The position numbers were made by a program, and so were the translations under genes. This document shows, in pieces, positions 1-9,166 of a stretch of 64,000 nucleotides of DNA. The first letter of the stretch is position 1; each line of letters starts with the position of its first letter. Origin of the DNA: a bacterium (GTDB lineage Bacteria > Bacillota > Bacilli > Lactobacillales > Streptococcaceae); assembly GCA_905221115.1 (NCBI GenBank), contig CAJNBX010000004.1:80250-144249 (forward strand). The letters run 5' to 3'. The notes beneath the pieces were generated by a model. That model saw only the letters and a program-made list of their open reading frames with translations, did not search any database and was not told where the DNA came from.

Positions 1-62
1 AAAAGAAAAGAGACTGAATTGTAAGAAAATATAATATAAATCAAAAAATTCAGAAAATTGTA

Positions 63-91
63 TTGACAGGACTTGAAAAAGGGTCTATAAT
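63..91 (+). promoter_or_regulatory. Consensus sigma-A promoter of aliA
   Basis: TTGACA (63-68), a 17-nt spacer and TATAAT (86-91) match the housekeeping consensus exactly. The predicted transcript starts near 98, which rules out the upstream in-frame codons at 63 and 90 as the aliA start. Confidence 0.85.
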
Positions 92-116
92 GAATAAAAA
101 AACGAAGGAGAAGACT

Positions 117-2096
117 ATGAAAACAAGAAAAGTATTGGCTCTTGCGGGAGTGACTTTATTAGCAGCGGGTGTTTTAGCTGCTTGTTCTGGGGGCTCAGGC
201 GCTAAAGGTGAGCAGACCTTTGCCTTTACCTATGAGACCCACCCAGATAATCTCAACTACTTAACAACTGGTAAGGCAGCAACTGCTGACATTACTAGTA
301 ATGTGATTGATGGATTGCTTGAAAATGATAAATACGGGAACCTTATTCCCTCAATGGCAGAGGACTGGTCAGTTTCTAAGGATGGATTGACCTACACTTA
401 TAAGATTCGTCAAGATGCCAAGTGGTACACATCTGAGGGAGAAGAGTATGCTCCTGTTAAGGCTCAGGACTTTGTGACAGGTCTTAAATATGCAACAGAT
501 AAGAAAGCAGAAGCCCTTTACTTGGTACAAGATTCAATCAAAGGTCTGGATGCTTATGCTAAAGGGGAAATTAAAGATTTCTCTCAAGTTGGGATTAAAG
601 CCCTTGACGATCAAACAGTCCAATACACTTTGAACAAACCTGAAAGCTTTTGGAATTCAAAAACAACCATGGGTGTGCTTGCGCCAGTCAATGAAGAGTT
701 TTTGAACTCAAAAGGGGATGATTTTGCCAAAGCTACGGATCCAAGTAGTATCTTGTACAATGGTCCTTATTTGTTGAAATCTATTGTGACCAAATCCTCT
801 GTTGAATTTGCGAAAAATCCGAACTACTGGGATAAGGATAATGTGCATATTGACAAGATCAAATTGTCATTCTGGGATGGTCAAGATACTAGCAAACCAG
901 CAGAAAACTTTAAAGATGGTAGCCTTACAGCAGCTCGTCTCTATCCAACAAGTGCAAGTTTTGCAGAACTTGAAAAAGAGCTGAAAGACAATATTGTCTA
1001 TACTCAACAAGACTCTGTTACGTATCTAGTTGGTACAAATATTGACCGCCAATCTTATAAATACACATCTAAGACCAGCGAAGAACAAAAGACATCTACT
1101 AAAAAAGCTCTCTTAAACAAGGATTTTCGTCAGGCTATTGCCTTTGGATTTGACCGGACAGCTTATGCTTCTCAGCTAAATGGACAAACTGGAGCAAGCA
1201 AAATATTACGTAATATCTTTGTTCCACCAACATTTGTTCAAGCAGATGGTAAAAACTTTGGCGATATGGTCAAAGAGAAATTGGTGACTTACGGGGATGA
1301 ATGGAAGGATGTGAATCTTGCTGATGCACAAGATGGTCTTTACAATCCAGAAAAAGCCAAGGCTGAATTTGCTAAAGCTAAATCAGCCTTACAAGCAGAA
1401 GGAGTCCAATTCCCAATTCACCTAGATATGCCTGTTGACCAGACAGCAACTACAAAAGTTCAGCGCGTCCAATCTATGAAACAATCCTTGGAAGCGACTT
1501 TAGGAACTGATAATGTGGTTATTGATATTCAACAATTGCAAAAAGATGATTTATTGAATGTTACTTTATTTGCAGAAACTGCTGCTGGTGAGGATTGGGA
1601 TCTTTCTGATAACGTTGGATGGGGACCAGACTTCTCAGACCCATCAACTTACCTTGATATCATCAAGCCTTCTGTAGGAGAAAATACGAGAACTTACCTA
1701 GGATTTGATTCAGGAAAAGACAATGAGGCGGCTAAGAAGGTAGGTCTCAATGATTATGATAAAATGGTCAATGAAGCAGGGGAAGAAACTACAGATGTTA
1801 CAAAACGTTATAACAAGTATGCCGAAGCTCAAGCATGGTTGACAGATAGTGCCCTAGTCATTCCAACGACATCTCGTACAGGGCGTCCAATCTTGTCTAA
1901 GATGGTACCATTTACGATACCGTTTGCACTGGCAGGAAACAAGGGAACAAGCGATCCGCTCCGATACAAATACTTGGAACTTCAAGACAAGGCAGTTACT
2001 GCAGATGAATATCAAAAAGCTCAAGATAAATGGATGAAAGAAAAAGAAGAGTCCAATAAAAAAGCGCAAGAAGAACTTGCAAAACATGTGAAATAA
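117..2096 (+). CDS. aliA: Oligopeptide ABC transporter substrate-binding lipoprotein (AliA/AmiA family)
   Basis: Extracellular lipoprotein that captures peptides and hands them to the Ami oligopeptide permease. The 659-residue product has a type II signal peptide with lipobox LAAC, putting the lipidated cysteine at residue 23, followed by a family 5 solute-binding domain; length fits AliA/AliB/AmiA. I start at ATG 117 because GAAGGAG lies just upstream and earlier in-frame codons fall inside the promoter. No permease or ATPase gene adjoins, as expected for the orphan Ali receptors that share AmiCDEF. A hairpin follows the stop. The AliA assignment over AliB or AmiA rests on remembered gene order (next to pbp1a). 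Confidence 0.9.
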   Translation: MKTRKVLALAGVTLLAAGVLAACSGGSGAKGEQTFAFTYETHPDNLNYLTTGKAATADITSNVIDGLLENDKYGNLIPSMAEDWSVSKDGLTYTYKIRQDAKWYTSEGEEYAPVKAQDFVTGLKYATDKKAEALYLVQDSIKGLDAYAKGEIKDFSQVGIKALDDQTVQYTLNKPESFWNSKTTMGVLAPVNEEFLNSKGDDFAKATDPSSILYNGPYLLKSIVTKSSVEFAKNPNYWDKDNVHIDKIKLSFWDGQDTSKPAENFKDGSLTAARLYPTSASFAELEKELKDNIVYTQQDSVTYLVGTNIDRQSYKYTSKTSEEQKTSTKKALLNKDFRQAIAFGFDRTAYASQLNGQTGASKILRNIFVPPTFVQADGKNFGDMVKEKLVTYGDEWKDVNLADAQDGLYNPEKAKAEFAKAKSALQAEGVQFPIHLDMPVDQTATTKVQRVQSMKQSLEATLGTDNVVIDIQQLQKDDLLNVTLFAETAAGEDWDLSDNVGWGPDFSDPSTYLDIIKPSVGENTRTYLGFDSGKDNEAAKKVGLNDYDKMVNEAGEETTDVTKRYNKYAEAQAWLTDSALVIPTTSRTGRPILSKMVPFTIPFALAGNKGTSDPLRYKYLELQDKAVTADEYQKAQDKWMKEKEESNKKAQEELAKHVK

Positions 2097-2100
2097 AGGT

Positions 2101-2135
2101 AAAGGAGTTGGTTTGCAGCCGACTCCTTTATATTC
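2101..2135 (+). terminator. Probable terminator of aliA
   Basis: AAAGGAGTTGG pairs with CCGACTCCTTT (one G-T wobble) around a 7-nt loop, directly after the aliA stop. The following T-tract is poor (TATATT), so termination may be partial. Confidence 0.55.
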
Positions 2136-2244
2136 TTCGAAAATCTATTCAAACCATGTCAGCTTCCATCTGCAACCTCAAAACACTGTTTTGAGCAACC
2201 TGCGGCTAGCTTCCTAGTTTGCTCTTTGATTTTTATTGAGTATT
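2131..2244 (+). repeat. BOX element (boxA, short boxB, boxC)
   Basis: Begins with a boxA-type end (ATTCTTCGAAAATC) and ends with a boxC-type end (TTATTGAGTATT). Between them is a shortened boxB with the palindromic core CTCAAAACACTGTTTTGAG. BOX elements are imperfect stem-loop repeats typical of S. pneumoniae and close relatives. It lies between the convergent aliA and pbp1a genes. Confidence 0.85.
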
Positions 2245-2261
2245 AGCTATCTTGTAGTAAA

Positions 2262-2297
2262 AAAATCCTGAGAATTTCTAACTCTCAGGATGTTTTT
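2262..2297 (-). terminator. Bidirectional terminator between pbp1a and aliA
   Basis: ATCCTGAGA pairs with TCTCAGGAT (2265-2291) around a short loop. T-runs on both strands flank the stem, so it can stop pbp1a transcription on the minus strand and read-through from aliA on the plus strand. Confidence 0.8.
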
Positions 2298-4453
2298 TAC
2301 TGTTGTGGTTGTTGTTGAAATTGAGGAGTTTGAGGTGCTTGTTGTACAGGCTGTCCTTGATTTGGATCAGTTACTGGAGCACTGTTGGGTTGTTGTCCTA
2401 CTGTGGTGTTTGCTTGTGTAGTTGAATTTTCAGATGTTGTAGAGGGGGTCTCTACTGACTGTGTTTGTTGTGTAGAAGGTGTAGTCCAAGTATTCTTGGC
2501 ACCGTTCAAAAAGACAAACTCACCACTTCTGTATACTCCCTCAGGCATTGACCAATCTCCAGGATGGTCGTTTTGAGAGAGAGAAGTCATCATAGCACGA
2601 TAGACTTTGGCAGCAACTGTGAGACCATCCCCTACAATTGGTGTGAGACGATTTGTGTAGCCTGTCCATACAGCCATTGAATATTTACGTGTATAACCTA
2701 CAAACATTTCATCAGGTGCTACAAACTGAGTCGTCTTGATATGGTTTTCGATTTCTTCATCTGTATAGTTAGAGGTACCTGTTTTACCAGCTTGAGGAAG
2801 CCAAGGCAGGTAGGCACCACGACCAGTTCCGTACGTCAAGACCGTTTTCATCATCTCGGTCATCATGTAAGCAGTCGTTTCTTTCATGGCTCTTGTGCCA
2901 GGGTCAGAAAATTCTTTTTCGCTACCATCGCTAAAGACAACTTTATTGATGTACATTGGTTTGTGGTAAATACCACCATTTGCGAATGCGGCATAGGCGG
3001 TAGCCATTTTTTCACTACTTGCCCCGTACTGTTTACTAGATTCGGTAGTATTACTTGAAATAGCATTTGAGTAGTGAATGCTTGGATAGTCAATTCCTAA
3101 ACCATTTAGGAAGTTTTTGGCTCTATCTAAACCAACCTTGTTTAGTGTTTCAACGGCAGGTACGTTACGAGATTGTTGAAGGGCATATTGCAGAGTAATA
3201 TTACCAAAATATGCTCGATCCCAGTTGTAGACAGGTGTGCTTGTTCCCGGATAGTTATAAGGGATATCATTAACCATAGTTGCAGTGGAATCATATACAC
3301 CGTATTCTATGGCAGGTGCATAATCGGTGATTGGTTTCATTGTTGAACCCCAGTCACGATTGGTTTCCACAGCTTGGTTGGTACCAAATGAAACGTTACT
3401 TGCTTGGTGACGAGCTCCAAGTTGGGCGATGACTTTACCATTGGAAACATCTACGACCGTAGATGCGACTTGCAAATCATCGTCAGGGTAAGAGACGTAT
3501 TGCTCGGAGTTGTAGATATCCCACAGACGTTTTTGAGCCTCTTGGTCTACATTTGTGTAAACATCCATCCCAGTAGTTAGAAGGTTATAGCCAGTTTCTC
3601 GTTCTACTTGGTCGATAACCTCTTTGAGATAATTGTCCATATAGGCTGGGTAGCTATTGACTGATTTCAAACTTTGGAGTCCATCAGTAATAGGAGTATT
3701 GATAGCCTTCTCATACTGTTCGGCAGAAATGTAGCCTTGACCTTTCATCTCTGAAAGTACCAAGTTACGACGGTCAAGGGCAGCTTCTGGATGAGAATAG
3801 GGATCGTATTGATTCGGAGCCTGAGGCATACCTGCTAACAAAGCTAATTGAGGTAAAGATAAATCCTTTAGATCTTTTCCATAGTAATTTTGGGCTGCTG
3901 TCTGCATTCCATAATTACCATTTGACATATAGACTTTATTGATGTAGTAGGTAAGAATTTCCTGTTTGGTAGCTTTTTGTTCCAATTGGATAGCTAGCCA
4001 AGCCTCTTGTGCTTTTCGGGAGATGTTTTGATCCGAAGTTGATGTTGAGAAATAGGTCAACTTAATCAACTGCTGGGTTAGGGTTGATCCCCCCTGTAAA
4101 GAATTACTTTGTAAGTTACGTAAGAAGGCTCCCATAATCCGAATCGTATCGATCCCTCTGTGGTCAAAGAAACGATGATCTTCGATAGACACGATAGCTT
4201 TGACTAAATCAGTAGGAATTTCGTTGGCCTGAGCGTTTACTCGGCGTTCAGAGCCCAGATCGGCAATGAGTTCGTTATTATTGTCATAAATCTTGCTAGA
4301 AGTTGTTGCAACTAATTTACTATCTGATAGGGCTGGAGCTTTGCTCACAAAATAGAGGAAAACACCCCCGCCCAATAGAAATAATGCGATAAAGAGAGTT
4401 AGGAAAAAGATTCCAATATACTTTAATATTCGCATAAGAATGTATTTATTCAT
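2297..4453 (-). CDS. pbp1a: Penicillin-binding protein 1A, bifunctional peptidoglycan synthase
   Basis: Class A PBP that polymerises lipid II glycan and crosslinks stem peptides at the membrane. The 718-residue protein has an N-terminal anchor (about 8-42), a GT51 domain ([19 protein letters not shown]) and a transpeptidase domain with STMK (about 370), SRN and KTGTSN, then a Q/P/S/T-rich tail. The STMK motif is unaltered and the TTQF stretch is not the NTGY form I recall from resistant mosaic alleles. I choose ATG 4453 over GTG 4465 because AGGTGG sits 8 nt ahead. The start overlaps the end of recU, so the two are translationally linked. Confidence 0.96.
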   Translation of the reverse strand: MNKYILMRILKYIGIFFLTLFIALFLLGGGVFLYFVSKAPALSDSKLVATTSSKIYDNNNELIADLGSERRVNAQANEIPTDLVKAIVSIEDHRFFDHRGIDTIRIMGAFLRNLQSNSLQGGSTLTQQLIKLTYFSTSTSDQNISRKAQEAWLAIQLEQKATKQEILTYYINKVYMSNGNYGMQTAAQNYYGKDLKDLSLPQLALLAGMPQAPNQYDPYSHPEAALDRRNLVLSEMKGQGYISAEQYEKAINTPITDGLQSLKSVNSYPAYMDNYLKEVIDQVERETGYNLLTTGMDVYTNVDQEAQKRLWDIYNSEQYVSYPDDDLQVASTVVDVSNGKVIAQLGARHQASNVSFGTNQAVETNRDWGSTMKPITDYAPAIEYGVYDSTATMVNDIPYNYPGTSTPVYNWDRAYFGNITLQYALQQSRNVPAVETLNKVGLDRAKNFLNGLGIDYPSIHYSNAISSNTTESSKQYGASSEKMATAYAAFANGGIYHKPMYINKVVFSDGSEKEFSDPGTRAMKETTAYMMTEMMKTVLTYGTGRGAYLPWLPQAGKTGTSNYTDEEIENHIKTTQFVAPDEMFVGYTRKYSMAVWTGYTNRLTPIVGDGLTVAAKVYRAMMTSLSQNDHPGDWSMPEGVYRSGEFVFLNGAKNTWTTPSTQQTQSVETPSTTSENSTTQANTTVGQQPNSAPVTDPNQGQPVQQAPQTPQFQQQPQQ

Positions 4454-5045
4454 CTTGTTTACCACCTAGTAAATGTTCTTTGATAACATCGAGATAGGGA
4501 ATTTGTGGGAATGCCCCTAGTTTTATCTGGTAACCGTATTCTCGTATGTATCCAAGTGGCATTGATTTTTGCCCCTTATCTTGATGATAGAAGCGAATCA
4601 AATCGAATGCCGGTAATAAGTAGGTTTCTTGCTGAGAAGAAAAGTGAAGAAGGACAAAGCAGATTCCTTGTTGGGCAAGGACTTGTTCCATATGCTGAAT
4701 CTGATGTGGATGAAAATTTTTCATCGGAATCGCTTGTTTCTGCCTAGTTTCCTTAGCCTCAAAGTCGATGTAATATCCCTTATAAACGCCAGAATAGTCT
4801 GTTGTTGAAGCTTGTCGAAAATAGGCTTCAACAATCTTGGCACGACTCCGTTGTGGATAGTCCACTCGTACGATTTGAATAGGAGTCGGTTTCTTGTGTA
4901 TAACAGCCAAACCCTGAGACAAATAGTAGTCGTTGGTAGTATTGATCATCTTTTCAAAAGACATTCCTCGATTTGCGAAATTTTTTGGTTGAGAAAGAGA
5001 TGTTTGTCTTTTTTGTGATGAAATTTTATGAGGATAGTTGACCAT
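4446..5045 (-). CDS. recU: Holliday junction resolvase RecU
   Basis: Penicillin-binding-protein-linked nuclease that cleaves four-way DNA junctions during recombination and chromosome segregation. The 199-residue product shows the RecU motifs [14 protein letters not shown] and YIDFEAKET, which supply the acidic and Lys active-site residues; family length is about 200. It is the first gene of a two-gene operon with pbp1a, a pairing conserved in Firmicutes, and overlaps it by 8 nt. An extended -10 lies about 35 nt upstream, divergent from the ypsA-like gene. Confidence 0.95.
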   Translation of the reverse strand: MVNYPHKISSQKRQTSLSQPKNFANRGMSFEKMINTTNDYYLSQGLAVIHKKPTPIQIVRVDYPQRSRAKIVEAYFRQASTTDYSGVYKGYYIDFEAKETRQKQAIPMKNFHPHQIQHMEQVLAQQGICFVLLHFSSQQETYLLPAFDLIRFYHQDKGQKSMPLGYIREYGYQIKLGAFPQIPYLDVIKEHLLGGKQDE

Positions 5046-5077
5046 AATTCTCCTTATTGGTACAATAACATCACTCT

Positions 5078-5086
5078 ATTATATCA
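5078..5086 (-). promoter_or_regulatory. Extended -10 promoter of recU-pbp1a
   Basis: On the minus strand the sequence reads TGATATAAT (TGn plus a perfect -10), about 33 nt before the recU start. No good -35 is visible, consistent with an extended -10 promoter. Confidence 0.6.
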
Positions 5087-5111
5087 TAAATTTGCACAGG
5101 AAGGGTTAAAA

Positions 5112-5639
5112 ATGACTACAGCTTTGGTTTTGGGCTATTCTGCTTTTGATTTGGGTTTGTTTTTTGACAAGGATCCTCGTCTGAAATTGATTAAAAAAGC
5201 GATACGTAAAGATTTAGAAGCTATGGCAGCAGATGGGGTGACTTGGCTTGTATTTACAGGGGCTTTGGGCTTTGAATATTGGGTTTTAGAGGTTGCTCAG
5301 GAAATGAAGACCGAATACGGTTTCCAGTTGGCCACCATTTTTGCTTTTGAAACCCATGGGGAAAATTGGAATGAAGGAAATCAGATGAAACTGAGTCGTT
5401 TTAAGCAAGTAGACTTTGTCAAATATGCCTATCCTCGCTATGAACACAAGGGGCAGTTAAGAGACTACCAGCAGTTTTTACTGGAAAACACGAACAGTTC
5501 CTATCTTTTTTATGATGAAGAAAATGAAACGAAATTAGCTTATTTTTACCAAAAGATGAAAAATCAAGAGGACTATTTTATAAAGAGATTAACATTTGAT
5601 CAATTAAATGAACTTGCTGAAAATTTTTCCGAAAATTGA
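5112..5639 (+). CDS. DUF1273/YpsA family protein (SLOG-like)
   Basis: The 175-residue product belongs to the YpsA/DUF1273 family, placed in the SLOG superfamily of Rossmann-like nucleotide-binding proteins. Bacillus YpsA has been linked to cell division, but the biochemical activity is unknown. Visible features are the N-terminal strand and glycine region ([11 protein letters not shown]) and the [13 protein letters not shown] segment. I start at ATG 5112, which has AGGAAGGG upstream; the in-frame codon at 5028 lies inside recU. The position before gpsB, with recU-pbp1a divergent, agrees with a division-related role. Confidence 0.85.
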   Translation: MTTALVLGYSAFDLGLFFDKDPRLKLIKKAIRKDLEAMAADGVTWLVFTGALGFEYWVLEVAQEMKTEYGFQLATIFAFETHGENWNEGNQMKLSRFKQVDFVKYAYPRYEHKGQLRDYQQFLLENTNSSYLFYDEENETKLAYFYQKMKNQEDYFIKRLTFDQLNELAENFSEN

Positions 5640-5649
5640 AGCTTTGACC

Positions 5650-5679
5650 TTGATTTTTGTTTGGCTTTTTTTATATAAT
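5650..5679 (+). promoter_or_regulatory. Promoter of gpsB
   Basis: TTGATT (5650-5655), an 18-nt T-rich spacer and TATAAT (5674-5679) precede gpsB by about 30 nt. It may also drive rnpB just downstream. Confidence 0.65.
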
Positions 5680-5708
5680 AATACTAGCAAGCGAGAATGG
5701 AGAGAGAC

Positions 5709-6038
5709 ATGGCAAGTATTATTTTTTCAGCGAAAGATATTTTTGAACAAGAGTTTGGGCGTGAAGTCCGAGGGTATAGTAAGGTAGAAGTTGATGAGTT
5801 TTTAGACGATGTCATTAAGGATTATGAAACCTATGCTGCCTTGGTCAAGTCACTTCGTCAGGAAATTGCGGATTTGAAGGAAGAATTAGCTCGTAAACCG
5901 AAACCTTCACCAGTTCAAGCAGAGCCTATGGAAGCGGCAACTACAAGTTCTATGACGAATTTTGATATTTTGAAACGCCTGAATAGATTGGAAAAAGAAG
6001 TTTTTGGTAAACAAATTTTAGATAACTCAGATTTCTAA
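5709..6038 (+). CDS. gpsB: Cell division regulator GpsB
   Basis: Small cytoplasmic coiled-coil protein of the DivIVA/GpsB family that links septal and peripheral peptidoglycan synthesis and interacts with PBPs and the StkP kinase in streptococci. The 109-residue product has the DivIVA-like N-terminus ([25 protein letters not shown]), a coiled coil (about 30-65), a Pro/Ala linker and a C-terminal helix ending NSDF. The start is ATG 5709 (MASIIF) after GGAGAGAG; the ATG at 5697 would overlap that ribosome-binding site. RNase P RNA begins 13 nt after the stop. Confidence 0.96.
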   Translation: MASIIFSAKDIFEQEFGREVRGYSKVEVDEFLDDVIKDYETYAALVKSLRQEIADLKEELARKPKPSPVQAEPMEAATTSSMTNFDILKRLNRLEKEVFGKQILDNSDF

Positions 6039-6051
6039 GTAGTTATTTGAG

Positions 6052-6450
6052 ATGTGCAATTTTTGGATAATCGCGTGGGGAGAGTTGCTTCTCATGAGGA
6101 AAGTCCATGCTAGCACAGGCTGTGATGCCTGTAGTGTTTGTGCTAGGCGAAACCATAAGCCTAGGGACGAGAAATCGTTACGGCAGTTGAAATGGCTAAG
6201 TCCTTGGATAGGCCAGAGTAGGCTTGAAAGTGCCACAGTGACGGAGTCTTTCTGGAAACGGAGAGAGTGGAACGCGGTAAACCCCTCAAGCTAGCAACCC
6301 AAATTTTGGTCGGGGCATGGAGTACGCGGAAACGAACGTAGTATTCTGACTGCTATCAGCTAGAGCTGTTAGTGGTAGACAGATGATTATCGAAGGAAGT
6401 GGTCCTAGTCACTTCTGGAACAAAACATGGCTTATAGAAAATTGCATATA
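6052..6450 (+). ncRNA. rnpB: RNase P RNA, bacterial class B
   Basis: Ribozyme subunit of RNase P, which matures tRNA 5' ends. Conserved blocks appear in order: GAGGAAAGTCCATGC near the 5' end, ACAGTGACGGAGT, GGAAACGGAGAGAG with GGTAAACCCC, and the CR-V block ACAGATGATTATC. TGCAATTTT near 6055 pairs with AAAATTGCA near 6440 to form the closing P1 helix. The length of about 400 nt fits type B RNase P RNAs of low-GC Gram-positives. End points are accurate to a few bases. Confidence 0.95.
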
Positions 6451-6488
6451 GGTTGGGGCTGAGAAATTTTCTCAACCTCATTTTTTAA
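6451..6488 (+). terminator. Terminator of rnpB
   Basis: GGTTG pairs with CAACC and the internal GAGAAA with TTTCTC, followed by a run of T, directly after the closing helix of RNase P RNA. Confidence 0.75.
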
Positions 6489-6523
6489 AGTGGACATATA
6501 GAAAGGTCTTGCAAGACTGTAAC

Positions 6524-7681
6524 ATGAAAAAAGAATTTAATTTAATTGCAACTGTGGCAGCAGGTCTTGAAGCTGTTGTGGGACGAGAAGTGCGAGAGTT
6601 GGGCTACGATTGTCAGGTTGAAAATGGACGTGTTCGTTTTCAAGGAAATGTGAGAGCGATTATCGAAACCAACCTCTGGCTTCGGGCAGCAGATCGTATC
6701 AAGATCATCGTAGGAACTTTCCCAGCTAAGACTTTTGAAGAGCTGTTTCAGGGAGTTTTCGCTCTAGATTGGGAAAATTATTTACCACTTGGAGCTCGGT
6801 TCCCGATTTCCAAGGCCAAATGTGTTAAATCTAAACTTCACAATGAGCCAAGTGTACAGGCTATTTCTAAGAAAGCTGTTGTCAAGAAATTGCAGAAATA
6901 CTATGCTCGCCCAGAAGGTATTCCACTGATGGAGAATGGCCCAGAGTTTAAGATTGAGGTCTCTATTCTCAAAGATGTGGCAACTGTCATGATTGATACG
7001 ACAGGGTCTAGCCTCTTTAAACGTGGTTATCGTACCGAAAAAGGGGGAGCCCCTATCAAGGAAAACATGGCGGCAGCTATTTTACAACTTTCTAACTGGT
7101 ATCCAGATAAGCCTTTGATTGATCCGACCTGTGGTTCAGGAACTTTCTGTATCGAGGCAGTTATGATTGCTCGAAAGATGGCACCAGGACTTCGTCGCTC
7201 TTTTGCATTTGAGGAGTGGAACTGGATCAGCGATCGCTTGATTCAGGAAATGCGTACAGAAGCGGCTAAAAAAGTAGACCGTGAGCTGGAACTGGATATC
7301 ATGGGCTGTGATATTGATGCACGTATGGTGGAAATTGCTAAGGCCAATGCCCAGGCAGCTGGTGTTGCAGGAGACATTACTTTTAAGCAGATGCGCGTGC
7401 AGGATTTGCGTTCTGATAAAATCAATGGAGTGATTATCTCCAATCCGCCTTATGGAGAACGTTTATCAGATGATGCAGGAGTTACCAAGCTCTATGCTGA
7501 GATGGGGCAAGTATTTGCACCACTGAAAACTTGGAGTAAGTTTATCCTAACTAGTGATGAGGCATTTGAAAGCAAGTATGGTAGTCAGGCGGATAAGAAA
7601 CGTAAGTTATATAACGGAACCTTGAAAGTAGATCTGTATCAATATTTTGGTCAGCGTGTTAAACGCCAAGAGTTAAAATAG
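6524..7681 (+). CDS. THUMP-domain 23S rRNA (guanine-N2)-methyltransferase, RlmL/YpsC family
   Basis: Predicted SAM-dependent methyltransferase acting on large-subunit rRNA. The 385-residue product has an N-terminal ferredoxin-like and THUMP RNA-binding part (about 1-160) and a C-terminal Rossmann methylase with the SAM loop DPTCGSGTFCIEA (about 200) and the catalytic SNPPYGERL motif (about 310). The family includes the N-terminal half of E. coli RlmL and B. subtilis YpsC. I use ATG 6524; a TTG 15 nt upstream is possible but crowds the AAAGG. It is 12 nt ahead of mapZ and probably cotranscribed with it. Confidence 0.9.
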   Translation: MKKEFNLIATVAAGLEAVVGREVRELGYDCQVENGRVRFQGNVRAIIETNLWLRAADRIKIIVGTFPAKTFEELFQGVFALDWENYLPLGARFPISKAKCVKSKLHNEPSVQAISKKAVVKKLQKYYARPEGIPLMENGPEFKIEVSILKDVATVMIDTTGSSLFKRGYRTEKGGAPIKENMAAAILQLSNWYPDKPLIDPTCGSGTFCIEAVMIARKMAPGLRRSFAFEEWNWISDRLIQEMRTEAAKKVDRELELDIMGCDIDARMVEIAKANAQAAGVAGDITFKQMRVQDLRSDKINGVIISNPPYGERLSDDAGVTKLYAEMGQVFAPLKTWSKFILTSDEAFESKYGSQADKKRKLYNGTLKVDLYQYFGQRVKRQELK

Positions 7682-7693
7682 AAAGGGATACTC

Positions 7694-9091
7694 ATGAGTA
7701 AGAAAAGACGGAATCGTCATAAAAAAGAAAACCAAGAACCGCGATTTGATTTTGATGAAGCGAAAGAGCTAACAGTTGGTCAAGCCATTCGTAAAAATGA
7801 AGAAGTAGAAGCAGGGGTCTTGCCTGAAGATTCCATTTTGGACAAGTATGTTAAACAACACAGAGATGAAATTGAGGCGGATAAGTTTGCGACTCGTCAA
7901 TACAAAAAAGAGGAGTTAGTCGAAAAAGAAGAAGCTGTTACCTCGACTCTTGATGACTTACTTCAAGAGATTCGTGAGGAGACAGAAGTTGAGTCCTCAG
8001 TACAAGAAGATGACTTGAATCAGTTCGATGATTTAGAATTCACATGCGATTCAGAAGTTCCCCCTGTCGAAGAATTTGAGACTGAAGAAGTACAATTGTT
8101 TGAAGGAGAAGAGGTTCCAATACTTTCTAGAGTTACGGATAGTGAAGATGGAGAAAGTAAGAAGAAATGGTTGATTTACGGGATCCTAGCAGCGCTAGTG
8201 ATTCTTATTCTTGGAACTGCTTATTATGTTTACCGTCAAGTGAATCGCTCAACACAGGAAATCCAAACTTCTCAATCATCGTCTAGCGAGCAGAATGTTC
8301 AGCCGTTCTTAGAAGATTTCAATAGCCAATACGATGCCTTTTATACAGATAGCAATAAAACGGCTTTGAAGAATAGTCAGTTTGATAAACTGAGTCAACT
8401 CAAGACCTTGCTTGATAAGCTGGAAGGTAGTCGCGAACATGCACTTGCTAAATCTAAATATGATAGTCTAGCAACGCAAATCAAGGCCATTCAAGATGTC
8501 AATGCACAATTTGAAAAACCAGCTATTGTGGATGGTGTCTTGGATACCAATGCCAAAGTCAAATCGGATGCTAAATTTACGGATATTAAAACTGGCAATA
8601 CTGAGATTGATAAAGTGCTAGATAAGGCTATCAGCCTTGGTAAGAGCCAGCAAACAAGTACTTCGAGCTCAAGTTCAAGTCAAACTAGCAGTTCTAGTCA
8701 AGCAAGTTCAAATGCGACTAGTGAGACAAAACCAAGTAGTTCAAATGAGACTAGAAGCAGTAGCAGTGAAGTCAATATGGGTCTCTCGAGTGCAGGGGTT
8801 GCTGTTCAAAGAAGTGCTAGTCGTGTTGCCTATAATCAGTCTGCTATTGATGATAGTAATAACTCTGCCTGGGATTTTGCGGATGGTGTCTTAGAACAAA
8901 TTTTAGCGACTTCACGTTCGCGTGGTTATATCACTGGTAACCAATACATCCTTGAACGTGTCAATATCGTTAATGGCAATGGTTATTACAACCTCTACAA
9001 GCCAGATGGAACCTATCTCTTTACCCTTAACTGTAAGACAGGATATTTTGTTGGAAATGGTTCTGGACATGCGGATGCCTTGGACTTCTAA
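7694..9091 (+). CDS. mapZ: Mid-cell-anchored protein Z (MapZ/LocZ)
   Basis: Membrane protein that marks the division site and positions FtsZ in streptococci. The 465-residue protein has a charged cytoplasmic domain (1-155) starting with the basic [11 protein letters not shown], one transmembrane helix (about 159-180), an extracellular helical region (190-310), a Ser/Thr-rich linker (about 315-360) and a C-terminal domain thought to bind peptidoglycan. A Thr is present at residue 67, a reported StkP target in pneumococcus; the second site I recall, Thr78, is Lys here. The start has AAAGGGATACTC upstream. gnd follows with its own promoter. Confidence 0.93.
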   Translation: MSKKRRNRHKKENQEPRFDFDEAKELTVGQAIRKNEEVEAGVLPEDSILDKYVKQHRDEIEADKFATRQYKKEELVEKEEAVTSTLDDLLQEIREETEVESSVQEDDLNQFDDLEFTCDSEVPPVEEFETEEVQLFEGEEVPILSRVTDSEDGESKKKWLIYGILAALVILILGTAYYVYRQVNRSTQEIQTSQSSSSEQNVQPFLEDFNSQYDAFYTDSNKTALKNSQFDKLSQLKTLLDKLEGSREHALAKSKYDSLATQIKAIQDVNAQFEKPAIVDGVLDTNAKVKSDAKFTDIKTGNTEIDKVLDKAISLGKSQQTSTSSSSSSQTSSSSQASSNATSETKPSSSNETRSSSSEVNMGLSSAGVAVQRSASRVAYNQSAIDDSNNSAWDFADGVLEQILATSRSRGYITGNQYILERVNIVNGNGYYNLYKPDGTYLFTLNCKTGYFVGNGSGHADALDF

Positions 9092-9129
9092 GTAGCCGTT
9101 ACAAAATTCTTTCTTTTCAAAAGTAAAAA

Positions 9130-9138
9130 TGATAAAAT
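9130..9138 (+). promoter_or_regulatory. Extended -10 promoter of gnd
   Basis: TGATAAAAT (TGn plus -10) lies 28 nt before the gnd start; the -35 region (TTTCTT) is weak. Confidence 0.55.
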
Positions 9139-9166
9139 AAAACAAATTAAATAAGAGGAGTGTCAA

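Noticed and set aside
2131-2244. The BOX element as a terminator or small RNA of aliA
   Set aside because: It matches the dispersed BOX repeat found at three other places in the window; no independent evidence of a local RNA.
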